Assembly (NCBI RefSeq): GCF_052180215.1
Contig: NZ_CP197471.1
Location: 2,390,001 to 2,454,000, forward strand
DNA: 64,000 nucleotides
Source of the DNA: Pseudoneobacillus sp052180215
GTDB lineage: Bacteria; Bacillota; Bacilli; Bacillales; Cytobacillaceae
Reading direction: 5' to 3'
Shown here: positions 41,490-50,901 of the stretch, in pieces
Numbering within the stretch: position 1 is the first letter of the stretch
Layout of the letters: the number at the start of each line of letters is the position of its first letter
The notes under the pieces: generated by a model
Told to the model about the DNA's origin: nothing
Database searches by the model: none
The model's input: the letters and a program-made list of their open reading frames with translations, nothing else
Position numbers and translations under genes: made by a program

Positions 41490-42971
41490 CTAAGCCTTCA
41501 TTTTATCGACTTGTTCCTTCACCTTTTGAATGATAGCCATTTTGTTATCCCAACATTTTTGACTTAAGTCTACTGGATATTCTTCTGGATTCATGGTTCG
41601 TTTATATTCGTCCCATAGCACTTCCATATTTTTTAGGGCAAATTGTTGAATTTCAAAGATATTAGGTAATTCATACACTAATTGACCGTCTACAAAAATA
41701 TCATGATGTAGTTCACGTGCTTCAAAATTAGAAACAAATTTACTAATATAAGTGTGAATGGGATGGAACATTTTTAGATGATCTTCTAGGTTAGGATTTT
41801 CGTTTTGAAGGGCAATATAATCCCCTTCAGACTTTTGATTAGTAGAGTTAATAATTCGATATAACTTTTTTAAACCAGGAGTCGTTACCTTTTCAGGATT
41901 TCCTGAGATTTTAATGGTATCTTCCATTTCTCCTTGATCGTTTTCGATGGAAACGATTTTATAAACAGCCCCTAATGCAGGTTGTTCAAAAGCGGTAATC
42001 AATTTTGTTCCTACACCCCAGACATCAATTTTGGCACCTTGTGCTTTTAAATGTAGTATCGTGTACTCGTCTAGATCATTAGATGCTACTATTTTTGCAT
42101 CTTGGAAACCAGCTTCATCTAACATTTTTCGAGCTTCTTTTGATAGATATGCCATGTCGCCACTATCTAGTCGAATTCCCTCAAACTTGATCTCTCCTGC
42201 GAATTCTTTTGCAACTTTGATTGCAGCTGGAACACCAGAGCGAAGGGTATCATACGTATCAACAAGCGGGATAAAGACTTTATTCTTTCGACGAAGACAA
42301 CTTTCTGCATATTTTTTCATCGCCAAATAATCATCTTTATATGCCTGAATCATCGAATGGGCATGAGTACCAGATACTGGTATCCCAAATATCTTGCCTG
42401 CTCTTACATTACTTGTGGAATCAAAGCCCGCAATGAAGGCAGCTCTAGTACCCCAAATCGCAGCATCCATTTCATGTGCTCTTCTTGTTCCAAATTCCAT
42501 AGCTTTTTCATTTCCGATTATTTGCTTGATTCTTGATGCTTTAGTTGCAACTAAAGTTTGATAATTAACGATATTTAAAAGAGCTGTTTCGACAAGCTGT
42601 GCCTCCGCAAGAGTAGATTCAACTTGGAGAATCGTTTCATTCCCAAATACTAGTTCCCCTTCTTTCATCGAACGGATTTTACCAGTAAATTTGATTTCCT
42701 TTAAAAAGTTCAAAAACTCTTCTTCATAACCAAATTCATCACGTAAATAATTGATATCACTTTCTGTAAATCTAAAATTTTTTATATAATGAATAATTCG
42801 TTCAAGACCAGCAAATATGCCATAACCATTACCGAACGGCAGCTTTCTAAAAAACAATTCAAAAACTGCTTTTCGCTTATGAACTCCGTCATGCCAATAC
42901 GTTTCTACCATATTTATTTGGTATGCATCCGTATGTAAAACTAAACCGTCATCCGGAAATTCTTTTCGCAT
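41490..42971 (-). CDS. pncB: Nicotinate phosphoribosyltransferase
   Basis: 493-residue enzyme joining nicotinate to PRPP. DDGLVLHTDAYQINM at the start, EFGTRRAHEMDAAIWGTRAAFIAGF with the catalytic His region, GTHAHSM, and VDTYDTLRSG and IRLDSGDMAYLS, which bind phosphoribose. The start has GGAGG 8 nt ahead. Family length for the Firmicute type is about 490. Sits between pncA and nadE, giving the whole route from nicotinamide to NAD except nadD. Confidence 0.95.
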   Translation of the reverse strand: MRKEFPDDGLVLHTDAYQINMVETYWHDGVHKRKAVFELFFRKLPFGNGYGIFAGLERIIHYIKNFRFTESDINYLRDEFGYEEEFLNFLKEIKFTGKIRSMKEGELVFGNETILQVESTLAEAQLVETALLNIVNYQTLVATKASRIKQIIGNEKAMEFGTRRAHEMDAAIWGTRAAFIAGFDSTSNVRAGKIFGIPVSGTHAHSMIQAYKDDYLAMKKYAESCLRRKNKVFIPLVDTYDTLRSGVPAAIKVAKEFAGEIKFEGIRLDSGDMAYLSKEARKMLDEAGFQDAKIVASNDLDEYTILHLKAQGAKIDVWGVGTKLITAFEQPALGAVYKIVSIENDQGEMEDTIKISGNPEKVTTPGLKKLYRIINSTNQKSEGDYIALQNENPNLEDHLKMFHPIHTYISKFVSNFEARELHHDIFVDGQLVYELPNIFEIQQFALKNMEVLWDEYKRTMNPEEYPVDLSQKCWDNKMAIIQKVKEQVDKMKA

Positions 42972-43002
42972 TAAATAGACCTCCATCCACTTTTTTGTAT
43001 TT

Positions 43003-43554
43003 CTATAAGATTGTTGCATTCATACTTCCTTTAAAGTGTCCAAGAGCCCAGTCATGTCCTGCCTGGTTAAAACTTGCAACCGCTTTTTCATGAATGACAA
43101 TTTGAAAACCTTTATTATAAGCATCCACTGCAGTGTGTAACACACAAATATCTGTACAAACGCCTATTAAATGTAGCTCTATTATTCCTCTTTCACGCAA
43201 TTTGATTTCTAGATCTGTTCCAGCAAATGCACTATATCTTGTTTTATCTATATAATACACATTTTCTTTATCTCTATTATCTTGATACACCTGTTCAAGT
43301 CGACCAAATAATTCTCTTCCGCTAGTACCTTTAATGTTATGTGGTGGATAAAGCTTCGTTTCTGGATGAAATTCATCCCCTTCATGGTGCATATCAATAG
43401 CAAAGATTGTGTAATCCCCATTTTGAATAAACTCTTCTGTTAAGCGAACCATTTCATTTTCAATCTCTTGCCCTGGCTTTCCACAAGTTAAAGCTCCTGC
43501 ATCTGCAACAAAGTCATAGGTGTAATCGATATTTATTAAAGCTTTTTTACCCAT
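43003..43554 (-). CDS. pncA: Nicotinamidase (isochorismatase fold)
   Basis: 183-residue cysteine hydrolase deaminating nicotinamide to nicotinate. Catalytic triad positions: Asp in DYTYDF near 9, Lys in IDKTRYSAF, Cys in VCTDICVLHTA near 134; metal ligands in AIDMHHEGDEFHPE. Corresponds to B. subtilis YueJ/PncA in size. AAGGGAG precedes ATG. Confidence 0.93.
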   Translation of the reverse strand: MGKKALINIDYTYDFVADAGALTCGKPGQEIENEMVRLTEEFIQNGDYTIFAIDMHHEGDEFHPETKLYPPHNIKGTSGRELFGRLEQVYQDNRDKENVYYIDKTRYSAFAGTDLEIKLRERGIIELHLIGVCTDICVLHTAVDAYNKGFQIVIHEKAVASFNQAGHDWALGHFKGSMNATIL

Positions 43555-43579
43555 TTTTCATACTCTCCCTTTTTAAAAA

Positions 43580-44347
43580 TTAGAATTTACCTTGATAAAC
43601 AGATACGAATGGTTGAAAATCAGTAAACCGATAAAGTTGAGCGGGTGTTTTAGAATACCTGCTCGTTTTCTTAGGCTTCCCTTCTTCCACGACTTTCTCT
43701 AAGAAAGGTAATGTAGGAGCTTTTCTAAAAAAAGCTGCATCTAATTTAATGGATGGATCATCCAATACAGTTAACAAGACTCCTTGCAATTCGGAGAGGA
43801 CAAATTCATCTGGTAAGAAATTTTTAGCTAAAGTGGTTAAAGCCATATCCTTTTTGATAAACCAAAGTGCATCATCTATAATTTGGCGATGATCAAACGC
43901 AAGTTCTAATTGAAAAACCTCATTTAAATTAAAAAGTTCAACTTTAGCAGCATCATCGGCAGCTTTTCTTTTAGATAAGTAATCTTCGGTAACAATGGCA
44001 TATAGAGCATTCGATATAATCCATCCTCTTGGGTCGCGACCAGGTGTATCGTATACACCGAAATGTTTCATATGCACATCTGATACACCTGTTTCTTCTT
44101 CTAATTCTCTCTTAGCCGCTTCAATAGCTGATTCATTTTCTTGAATAAATCCTCCCGGCAATGCCCATTTCCCACCTTCAATATTCGGTAGTCCCTCTGC
44201 ATTGGTTAAAGCTCGTTGTATAAGCATAAGTTTTAATGTCTTTACTGGTGGTTTATATAACTCCAGCTGCTCTGAAATAATTGTAAAAATGGCGATATCA
44301 CTGGTATAACCATCAGGTGTACGATATTTTTTTGTATTGTTATCCAT
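43580..44347 (-). CDS. nrtR: NrtR-like Nudix protein, regulator of NAD salvage
   Basis: 255-residue protein: Nudix domain at about 15-150 and a winged-helix-like C-terminal domain at about 160-255 (LSELQGVLLTVLDDPSIKLDAAFFRK, the NrtR pattern). The Nudix box at 66-88 (GX5EX7REXXEEXGV) is intact, so it may also hydrolyse ADP-ribose, whereas many NrtR proteins have lost this. First gene of the operon with pncA, pncB and nadE; repeated TTTGTTAAT elements upstream may be its operator. NrtR repressors are released by ADP-ribose. Confidence 0.8.
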   Translation of the reverse strand: MDNNTKKYRTPDGYTSDIAIFTIISEQLELYKPPVKTLKLMLIQRALTNAEGLPNIEGGKWALPGGFIQENESAIEAAKRELEEETGVSDVHMKHFGVYDTPGRDPRGWIISNALYAIVTEDYLSKRKAADDAAKVELFNLNEVFQLELAFDHRQIIDDALWFIKKDMALTTLAKNFLPDEFVLSELQGVLLTVLDDPSIKLDAAFFRKAPTLPFLEKVVEEGKPKKTSRYSKTPAQLYRFTDFQPFVSVYQGKF

Positions 44348-44375
44348 CGTCCTCTCCCTTCTAGAGAAGTTATCT

Positions 44376-44442
44376 ATTTGTTAATATAGGTTTATTTTGA
44401 AATTTTATCCTTTTATTAATTAACAATTTGTTATTTGTTAAT
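44376..44442. promoter_or_regulatory. Repeated TTTGTTAAT elements upstream of the NAD operon
   Basis: ATTAACAA-N8-TTGTTAAT (44419-44442) is a perfect inverted repeat; another TTTGTTAAT occurs at 44377-44385. All lie within 100 nt before the NrtR-like gene, suggesting binding sites for a dimeric regulator. Confidence 0.55.
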
Positions 44443-44562
44443 TTTAATATATGCCTTTTCATCTATTTTTGCAACAAAAAAACAGACAAAGATTTTCATC
44501 CTTGCCTCCTTTTAAAGTGATTCATTACATAAAAACTCCTTCATTTTCAGTGGATCATTCTT

Positions 44563-45114
44563 TTATTTCAACCGAAAGGATTCTTTGTGAAATTGAACGA
44601 TGTATGGAAAAAGTTGTTCGCCTTTCGTTGGTATTTGCGCGTCAGGCAATAGTTTCAAATACATAGCTTGATATGGTTCAGGAACCCAAATATATTGATG
44701 AATATAATCGGTTAGCTGGAAATTATTTCTCTCCCAAAAGTGGATTCGATTAAGGTTTTCAATTGTTTTTTCCGCTTCCACTTCAATAACCAAACTGTCT
44801 AATTGCTTTTTCTGTAAACACCAAGTTTTTATGTATTCTAGAAGTTTAAACCCGATACCTTGTTTCCTCAAATCTTCTCTTACTGCAATATAATCAATAA
44901 GTAGAGTTTTTGTCCCCTCGATTTTTCCTGTTAGAGCCATCGCAATTATGTCACTTTTGACTGTAGCTACATGTAAGAAACACATTTGCTTAGCGAACAT
45001 ATTGCGGATTATTTTTTCCGGCTTCGCCCCACTTTGTCCAAAAGCTTGATTGTAAATAAATCCTACTTGTTTCCATATTTCTTCATCCCACTGATCAATA
45101 GTTAAAAAATTCAT
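44563..45114 (-). CDS. GNAT N-acetyltransferase
   Basis: 183-residue acetyltransferase with IDYIAVREDLRKQGIGFKLLEYIKTW (acetyl-CoA binding Arg/Gln-x-x-Gly-x-Gly/Ala turn) at about 80-105 and IENLNRIHFWERNNFQLTDY. CGGAGG precedes ATG. It stands alone between the NAD operon and an intergenic repeat. Substrate unknown. Confidence 0.85.
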   Translation of the reverse strand: MNFLTIDQWDEEIWKQVGFIYNQAFGQSGAKPEKIIRNMFAKQMCFLHVATVKSDIIAMALTGKIEGTKTLLIDYIAVREDLRKQGIGFKLLEYIKTWCLQKKQLDSLVIEVEAEKTIENLNRIHFWERNNFQLTDYIHQYIWVPEPYQAMYLKLLPDAQIPTKGEQLFPYIVQFHKESFRLK

Positions 45115-45194
45115 TTGTAGTCCTCCGTATTCATGATAAAAGAACTCATTAAGGGTAGTTTTTGAAATAAGATCTTCAATTAGTACTTTTATAA

Positions 45195-45472
45195 AGGTTC
45201 TGTTAAAGAGTGGTGTTGATTATTAACTATGTTGATTGGAGCGGAAGGCGCGAGACTCCTGCGGGAACAGCGGGACAGGTGAGACCTAGTAAAATGATCC
45301 ACAAGAGGGATCATTTGTACCCCACAGGAGCGATAGCGACGAGGAGGCTCACCGCACGCCCCAAGGAAGAATTTGGTTTTTGAAAAAACCGGCAGTAGGG
45401 CTTTTTCATAATTCTTCCCCGGAAAGCGAGTGCCTGCAGCGGAAATCAACATTCTTGTTTAACAGAGCTTTA
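45195..45472. repeat. Structured intergenic repeat, family 1, copy with two inserted hairpins
   Basis: Same element as 9883-10065 in opposite orientation, bounded by imperfect terminal inverted repeats with CTGTTAAA. It has two extra blocks absent from the other copy: about 45286-45319 (hairpin AAATGATCC/GGATCATTT) and about 45363-45418 (outer hairpin GGAAGAATT/AATTCTTCC, inner GGTTTTT/AAAAACC). The rest of the 45115-45697 gap holds no gene that I can see. Confidence 0.8.
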
Positions 45473-45697
45473 ATAAAAAGTGTATCCGTATGAATTCATG
45501 AGTGTACTTCCTGCTACAACATGATTACTTAACATGAATTCAGATTAGTTTAGCAAGATATAAAACATTGAAAATTAAGAATAAAGTATCTATTTTTTGT
45601 AAGAAATTTCTATATAATAGATTTATATGGAAGTACTTTAAATAATGTATCCACGGTGCTTCATATTTATCAAAAAATGATGGAGGCGAAACATTCA

Positions 45698-46168
45698 ATG
45701 TCTAATGATAACGAGGTTTTATTAGATAAAGGAAAACAACATGATACAAAACTGAAAGTAGAAAGAAAAGAAGGAGAACCGACTGCAGCTTTCAAAGGGG
45801 CTTCTTGGGCAGCCCTGTTAGTTGGTATTACGTCTTATCTTATAGGATTGTATAATGCAACGATGCAACTGAATGAAAAAGGATATTACTTTGCCGTATT
45901 AGTATTCGGACTCTATTCGGCTGTATCATTGCAAAAAGCAGTTAGAGATAAGGAAGAGGGAATACCAGTTACTAATATTTATTATGGTATTAGTTGGTTT
46001 GCACTTATTGTTTCTATTTCATTAATGGCTATCGGTTTATACAATGCAGGCAGTATTGTTTTAAGCGAAAAGGGATTTTATGGAATGTCATTTGTTCTTA
46101 GTTTATTTGCAGCTATAACGGTCCAGAAGAATATTAGAGATACACAGAGGGCAAGAGAAAGAGATTAA
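45698..46168 (+). CDS. YiaA/YiaB-family membrane protein
   Basis: 156-residue protein with two copies of the YiaA/B two-helix unit: GASWAALLVGITSYLIGLYNA with its partner helix, and GISWFALIVSISLMAIGLYNAG with its partner. A basic, hydrophilic N-terminus of about 40 residues precedes. Start at 45698 with GGAGG 11 nt ahead is my choice; an upstream in-frame start at 45677 would overlap that site. Function of the family is unknown. Confidence 0.8.
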   Translation: MSNDNEVLLDKGKQHDTKLKVERKEGEPTAAFKGASWAALLVGITSYLIGLYNATMQLNEKGYYFAVLVFGLYSAVSLQKAVRDKEEGIPVTNIYYGISWFALIVSISLMAIGLYNAGSIVLSEKGFYGMSFVLSLFAAITVQKNIRDTQRARERD

Positions 46169-46359
46169 GCGTGAGTTTATCATTTTATTTTCAATGGAAA
46201 TATTAGGCTAGCAAGCTCTTTAAGGCATAAAAACGACAATTTTTACGGGATATTCTTTTAATTATGCAATTTACGACAACTTCAGCGTAGGAAATGTCTG
46301 ATTCTGCGCTTTCCCGAGAAATAATATGAGGAATCGAACATTATCAAATACATTAACTA

Positions 46360-46405
46360 AAGAGAAGAAGCTCCCCCTCTTATAGGTAGCTTCTTCTCTT
46401 TTATT
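46360..46405. terminator. Terminator
   Basis: AGAGAAGAAGCT/AGCTTCTTCTCT, a 12-bp perfect stem ending just before the glycerate kinase stop, flanked by T run. Confidence 0.88.
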
Positions 46406-47539
46406 CTATTTCCATAATTTCATGGTAGCAGCAATATTTCTTGCTGTTTGTTGCATAAAAACAGCAGCATTCTCAAACGCTTCGGGTAGAGTAACTACTC
46501 CCGGTATGATGCTATAAAGAGCATCGATACCATGTTCATAGACTATATGACTATCTTTGGTAATGGAACCTGCTACACCAATAACAGGAACATTGAACTT
46601 CTTAGAGGCTTTTGCCACCCCAATAGGTGTTTTTCCGTATATAGTCTGACTATCAATTCGTCCTTCACCAGTTATCACAAGGTCAGCATCCTTTACATGC
46701 TCTTCAAATTGCACCGCATCAAGCACAATATCAACACCACGTTTTAAACTAGCAGATAAGAATCCCATTAGTCCGGCACCTAAACCACCAGCCGCACCTG
46801 CACCCGGAATATCTCGGAAGGATTTCCCCAATTGTTCTTCAACAATATCGGCATAATGGGTTAAATTGGCATCCAGCTGCACCACAAGTTCAGGTGTGGC
46901 ACCCTTTTGTGGTCCATATATAGCAGATGCACCTTTTGGACCTGTCAAAGGATTATCAACATCACAAGCTACTTCAATTTTTGCATCTAGTACTCTTAAA
47001 TCTAATTCCGATAAATCAATGGATGCTAGGTCAGCCAAAGCTCCTCCACCAGGGCCGATCTCTTCTCCTTCATGATTTAAAAGTCTAGCACCAAGGGCTT
47101 GGACCATTCCAGCTCCTCCATCATTCGTTGCACTTCCACCAATTCCAATGATAAAGTCCTTTACCCCTAAATCTAATGCAGCAAGTATTAGTTCTCCTGT
47201 ACCTCTTGTAGTTGTAATCAATGGATTTCTTTTTTCCACAGGAACTAAGTGTAAACCTGATGCTGCCGCCATTTCAATGACAGCGGTTTGCCGATCGCCT
47301 AGTATTCCAAAGAATGCCTGAACAGGTTCACCCAACGGTCCGGTAACTACCTTATCTACTATTCTACCACCAGTAGCGTCAACCAAAGATTGAACTGTCC
47401 CTTCTCCTCCGTCCGCCATTGGAAGTTTTTTATATTCAGCTTCTGGAAAAATTTCTTTAAAGCCTCTTTCAATAGCAATAGCAGCTTCCAGTGCAGATAA
47501 GCTCTCTTTAAACGAATCTGGTGCAATAATTATTTTCAT
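46406..47539 (-). CDS. glxK: Glycerate kinase
   Basis: 377-residue glycerate kinase of the GarK/GlxK family. Start KIIIAPDSFKESLSALEAA, ADGGEGTVQSLV, GIGGSATNDGGAGMVQALGARLL and ITGEGRIDSQTIYGKTP are conserved blocks for substrate and ATP. Follows the GntP-type permease by 18 nt on the same strand, so imported glycerate is phosphorylated to enter glycolysis. A cre site upstream of the operon indicates catabolite repression. Confidence 0.94.
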   Translation of the reverse strand: MKIIIAPDSFKESLSALEAAIAIERGFKEIFPEAEYKKLPMADGGEGTVQSLVDATGGRIVDKVVTGPLGEPVQAFFGILGDRQTAVIEMAAASGLHLVPVEKRNPLITTTRGTGELILAALDLGVKDFIIGIGGSATNDGGAGMVQALGARLLNHEGEEIGPGGGALADLASIDLSELDLRVLDAKIEVACDVDNPLTGPKGASAIYGPQKGATPELVVQLDANLTHYADIVEEQLGKSFRDIPGAGAAGGLGAGLMGFLSASLKRGVDIVLDAVQFEEHVKDADLVITGEGRIDSQTIYGKTPIGVAKASKKFNVPVIGVAGSITKDSHIVYEHGIDALYSIIPGVVTLPEAFENAAVFMQQTARNIAATMKLWK

Positions 47540-47557
47540 CTTACAGACACCCCTTCC

Positions 47558-48829
47558 TTAACTAAACAGTTTGAAGACTCCGAATACAAGAGTGGAAATA
47601 ATAGCAAGCGTTAAACCAACTAATGTTTCATACGGCATTACTTTTAAACGCTCTTTGATATCCATGTTCACACTACCAGCTGTTGCATGGAAGAAGCTTC
47701 CATGTGGTAAGTGATCTAATACAGTAGCCCCTGCATGAATCATCGCAGCACCTGCTAATGCAGAAATACCAAGTCCTAAAATCGTTGGTCCAAAGACACC
47801 ACTTGCTACGGCTGTTCCTGCTGTAGTTGAAGCAGTTGCCGCTGACATAAAGATACCGGATACAGGTGCTAATAAGTAAGCTGGTAACCCAGAAGACGTT
47901 AGAGCATTGATAACAACATCTTTTAGTGTGGAATTAGCAATGATTCCAGCTAATGTTCCAGTTCCCAATAGCATGATGGCAACGCCAGACATTTTGCTTA
48001 AACCTGAAATCGCATATTCATTAATTTTCTTCGTCTTTTTCATAGCAATTGCACCAATGATCCCCCCAATTGGAAGTGCTACCATTGGATCAATGGCGAT
48101 ATCTAAAGTTGGTCTTAGTGCTAGTAAAATGATTGTAACTAGTGGTGCTATGATAGCTGTTATAAATAATGGCATATTTGTTTGATTAGTAGTATCCAAT
48201 TCTGCACTTGTAATAGCCGAACCTTTATTAACAAGTTTTTTGGCAATAACATAAGTAACAATTAAACCAAAAATTGCTGGAATAATTCCTGCTGCCATAA
48301 TAGATGTTAATGGAACATGGAAAGCATCAGATGCGGCAATCGCATTTGGATTTGGAGACATAATATTCCCTGCTTTTCCTCCACCAATCATCGCTAATAA
48401 TATAGCTGTTTTAGATAATTTCGCACGTTTTGCAATTGCTAACGCAATCGGTGAAACCGTGATAACAGCAACATCAATGAATACCCCTACTGCTGTCAAG
48501 ATCATTGTAGCAACTGCCAATGCTAATAAGGCACGTGTTTCTCCTAATTTTTTAACAATCGTTTCCGCTATCGAAGAAGCTGCTCCTGACTCAATAAGGA
48601 CACCTGCTAAAACCCCCGCTGCTAGAATACGAAGAACAGCAGGGATAATACCTTTTGCGCCTTCCATCATTAGAGTAACTGTATTGGTAATATCGGCTCC
48701 ACCTATCAATCCGCCAATTAAAGCACCCGCAACCATTCCGTACGCTGGTGGAACCTTCTTTAAAATCAAAATAATAGCAATAACTAACGCACTTACAGCT
48801 CCTAAAGCGCTTACAGTAACATCCATCAT
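47558..48829 (-). CDS. GntP-family permease (glycerate/gluconate uptake)
   Basis: 423-residue H+ symporter with about 12 helices. Conserved GGADITNTVTLMMEGAKGI, MIGGGKAGNIMSPNPNAIA and DHLPHGSFFHATAGSVNMDI are typical of GntP/GntT and the DsdX branch. Coupling with glycerate kinase suggests glycerate as substrate. AGGAGG precedes ATGATG. Likely activated by the CdaR regulator upstream. Confidence 0.9.
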   Translation of the reverse strand: MMDVTVSALGAVSALVIAIILILKKVPPAYGMVAGALIGGLIGGADITNTVTLMMEGAKGIIPAVLRILAAGVLAGVLIESGAASSIAETIVKKLGETRALLALAVATMILTAVGVFIDVAVITVSPIALAIAKRAKLSKTAILLAMIGGGKAGNIMSPNPNAIAASDAFHVPLTSIMAAGIIPAIFGLIVTYVIAKKLVNKGSAITSAELDTTNQTNMPLFITAIIAPLVTIILLALRPTLDIAIDPMVALPIGGIIGAIAMKKTKKINEYAISGLSKMSGVAIMLLGTGTLAGIIANSTLKDVVINALTSSGLPAYLLAPVSGIFMSAATASTTAGTAVASGVFGPTILGLGISALAGAAMIHAGATVLDHLPHGSFFHATAGSVNMDIKERLKVMPYETLVGLTLAIISTLVFGVFKLFS

Positions 48830-48867
48830 ATTTACCTCCTAAAGTTTAAATTTTGCTTTAAGTAAAT

Positions 48868-48881
48868 TGTAAGCGTTTTCT
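48868..48881. promoter_or_regulatory. cre site (CcpA operator)
   Basis: TGTAAGCGTTTTCT matches the cre consensus TGWNANCGNTNWCA at 13 of 14 positions (last base T rather than A). It lies 39 nt upstream of the permease gene. Confidence 0.75.
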
Positions 48882-48953
48882 AAAGGAGAATCATTGTAAC
48901 AGGCGATAAAATAATGCTTTCTTTTTTATACATTTTTTGTGCAAACGCACAAA

Positions 48954-50069
48954 TTAATGAATTTCATATAATAATTTTGCTACGTATAATTCAATTATAT
49001 CTTTCATTTTCCGAGGGTCTTTACCAGTTTGCTCAGTTATTTTATCTAATCGATATCGGAGTGTATTTCGATGAATAAACAAACTTTCCGCTACCTTGTT
49101 TAATTCTCCGTTTTCTTTAATAAAAGTATGTAAGGTGGCACGGAGTTCACCATTTTTATCATTTTTTAGGAGTTCTTCATAAAATGAAAATTGCTTAACC
49201 TGATCCAATTGTGAAAGTACTACCTCTAAGTAAAATTCATCAAATTGATAAATTCCTTGTTTTTGATTTATTTTTTTCCCCACTATTAACGTTTTTTGTG
49301 CATTTATAAAAGAAAACCTTATATCTTTTATCGAAGTTACATACGAACCACTAGCTATTTCTATCAAATTGTTTGAATGCTCTGTTATGTGTTTATAAAT
49401 CCTCTTTAAGAAAGGCGTTATATCGTTTTCTCTAGCTAACATAGACTTTAGGATGACAATATTATTATTGTAGGTTAAAGCAATTAGATCTGATTTATCA
49501 AGCTCATATTGGAGACTTCTCATTAACTTTGGGTAATCAATAGTAGGATTATTTTCTCTACTCTCTAGTAATATCACCATTCTCGGTAGATCTAGGTCCA
49601 TTCCCAGTATATTGGCACGCTCTTTCACTAACATCTCATTTATTTCATCTTCATGAATGAGTTGGTTTACAATTTCACCTTGTAATCTCTGTTTCCATTG
49701 CATACGCTCTAATAAAAACGATTGCTCCAAAACAAGTTCAGCAGCCATTTTCACTAACTGTGCGTAATTTCGAATCTTGCTCGGATCTCCGGTGATTCCA
49801 ATCACTCCAACTGTTTGATTATGAAATCGGATGGGCAGATTTATACCTGGCTTTGCTCCTTTCATTTTTTTAGCATCGTCTTCTTCAATTTCTATACTTT
49901 CATTTTGCTTTAGTACATAAAGAGCGCCATCATGAAGTTGATTTAACCTTACTTTATCACCAGAGCCTATGATAATCCCATTCTCGTCCATAACATTAAT
50001 ATTTTGGTTCAATATTTTCATTGTCCGCTCCACAATTTCTTGCGCAAGCTCTTTCGTTAAAAATGCCAT
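48954..50069 (-). CDS. CdaR-family sugar diacid regulator
   Basis: 371-residue activator: N-terminal diacid recognition domain (LAQEIVERTMKILNQNINVMDENGIIIGSG, about 1-135), a central GGDEF-like fold, and a C-terminal PucR-type helix-turn-helix (KVAESLFIHRNTLRYRLDKI, about 325-345). Start at 50069, behind GAGGG; the four-codon longer frame has none. It lies upstream of gntP-glxK on the same strand with its own 124-nt gap; CdaR proteins respond to glycerate or related acids. Confidence 0.9.
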   Translation of the reverse strand: MAFLTKELAQEIVERTMKILNQNINVMDENGIIIGSGDKVRLNQLHDGALYVLKQNESIEIEEDDAKKMKGAKPGINLPIRFHNQTVGVIGITGDPSKIRNYAQLVKMAAELVLEQSFLLERMQWKQRLQGEIVNQLIHEDEINEMLVKERANILGMDLDLPRMVILLESRENNPTIDYPKLMRSLQYELDKSDLIALTYNNNIVILKSMLARENDITPFLKRIYKHITEHSNNLIEIASGSYVTSIKDIRFSFINAQKTLIVGKKINQKQGIYQFDEFYLEVVLSQLDQVKQFSFYEELLKNDKNGELRATLHTFIKENGELNKVAESLFIHRNTLRYRLDKITEQTGKDPRKMKDIIELYVAKLLYEIH

Positions 50070-50187
50070 GTTAACCCTCACTAAAAATTTTATTTGTTTT
50101 AATGTATCACATTTGTAGATATAAACCTTATTAGTTTACATAATAATTTTATAGTATCCATATACTAATATCATTTATTAAACTAAC

Positions 50188-50221
50188 TAAAAAACCCCTA
50201 GAATATAAATTCTAGGGGTTG
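50188..50221 (-). terminator. Terminator
   Basis: AACCCCTAGAAT-ATAA-ATTCTAGGGGTT, 12-bp perfect stem with T run on the minus strand. Its first arm lies within the last codons of the gene at 50212. Confidence 0.92.
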
Positions 50222-50901
50222 GAATTATTTTTCTCTTCTGTAATAATTATATTTCTGGTATTTTCATCCGACTGAAATATTTGCTGATTCCCTTCAATTA
50301 TTTGCAAGTTGAAACCCTTATATGCTACCTCTTCACTTGGAGCTTTTATTGGATTCACATTATCTCCTTCTATACGAAAATATTGTCCTGGAAGGGCGAT
50401 TATTACATCACTATATTCCCGCGTACGAATTTGGAAGAAGGCATTAAGATTATCTTTAGTGAGTTTCATATTTTGATTTAGGGTCTGTAACTGCTCAAAA
50501 AATGTATCAGCATCAAGAATCTTATTATAAGATGGCCATTCTTCAACGGCTTCAGACCAAATCGTATTGTCATCATCTTGTAGATTTGGGCAAGATACAC
50601 AACTTTGATGGTGAAGCGTTTTATATGAATCCCCATCCTTTTCAACTAAGATAAACTTAACAGACTCAAAATCTCCCTTATTATTTAAAACAATGGAAAC
50701 ATTATCAATTTTTACATCGTCAGTAACTTTATATTCCTTTTTAAATGTTTTCCAGCTTTTTATAATATTTGTTTCATAGATATTTTTATCTGTAAATAAA
50801 GGTTTTTGTTTTGCTGTTTGTTCCTTATCATTAAAAATACCTAAAAATAATGCAATGGTTAGTATTCCTCCTATGATCCAGTACCTCTTTTTTAAGTACA
50901 T
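50212..50901 (-). CDS. Hypothetical membrane-anchored protein, 229 aa
   Basis: One N-terminal membrane helix (YWIIGGILTIALFLGIF, about 7-23) and an outside domain of about 200 residues with a CVSC pair near 102-105 that could form a disulfide or bind metal. Predicted beta-rich segments in the domain: IDNVSIVLNNKGDFESVKFI and DVIIALPGQYFRIEG. AAGGGGAG precedes ATG. I do not recognise the family. Alone on its transcript. Confidence 0.7.
   Translation of the reverse strand: MYLKKRYWIIGGILTIALFLGIFNDKEQTAKQKPLFTDKNIYETNIIKSWKTFKKEYKVTDDVKIDNVSIVLNNKGDFESVKFILVEKDGDSYKTLHHQSCVSCPNLQDDDNTIWSEAVEEWPSYNKILDADTFFEQLQTLNQNMKLTKDNLNAFFQIRTREYSDVIIALPGQYFRIEGDNVNPIKAPSEEVAYKGFNLQIIEGNQQIFQSDENTRNIIITEEKNNSNP

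Noticed and set aside
45189..45452. 87-codon minus-strand ORF over the repeat
   Set aside because: It lies wholly in the non-coding repeat, has no ribosome site, and its composition (Arg, Ser, Pro rich) reflects the GC-rich hairpins.
48459..48842. 127-codon plus-strand ORF opposite the GntP permease
   Set aside because: Thr/Ala-rich antisense shadow of a long hydrophobic gene; no start signals.
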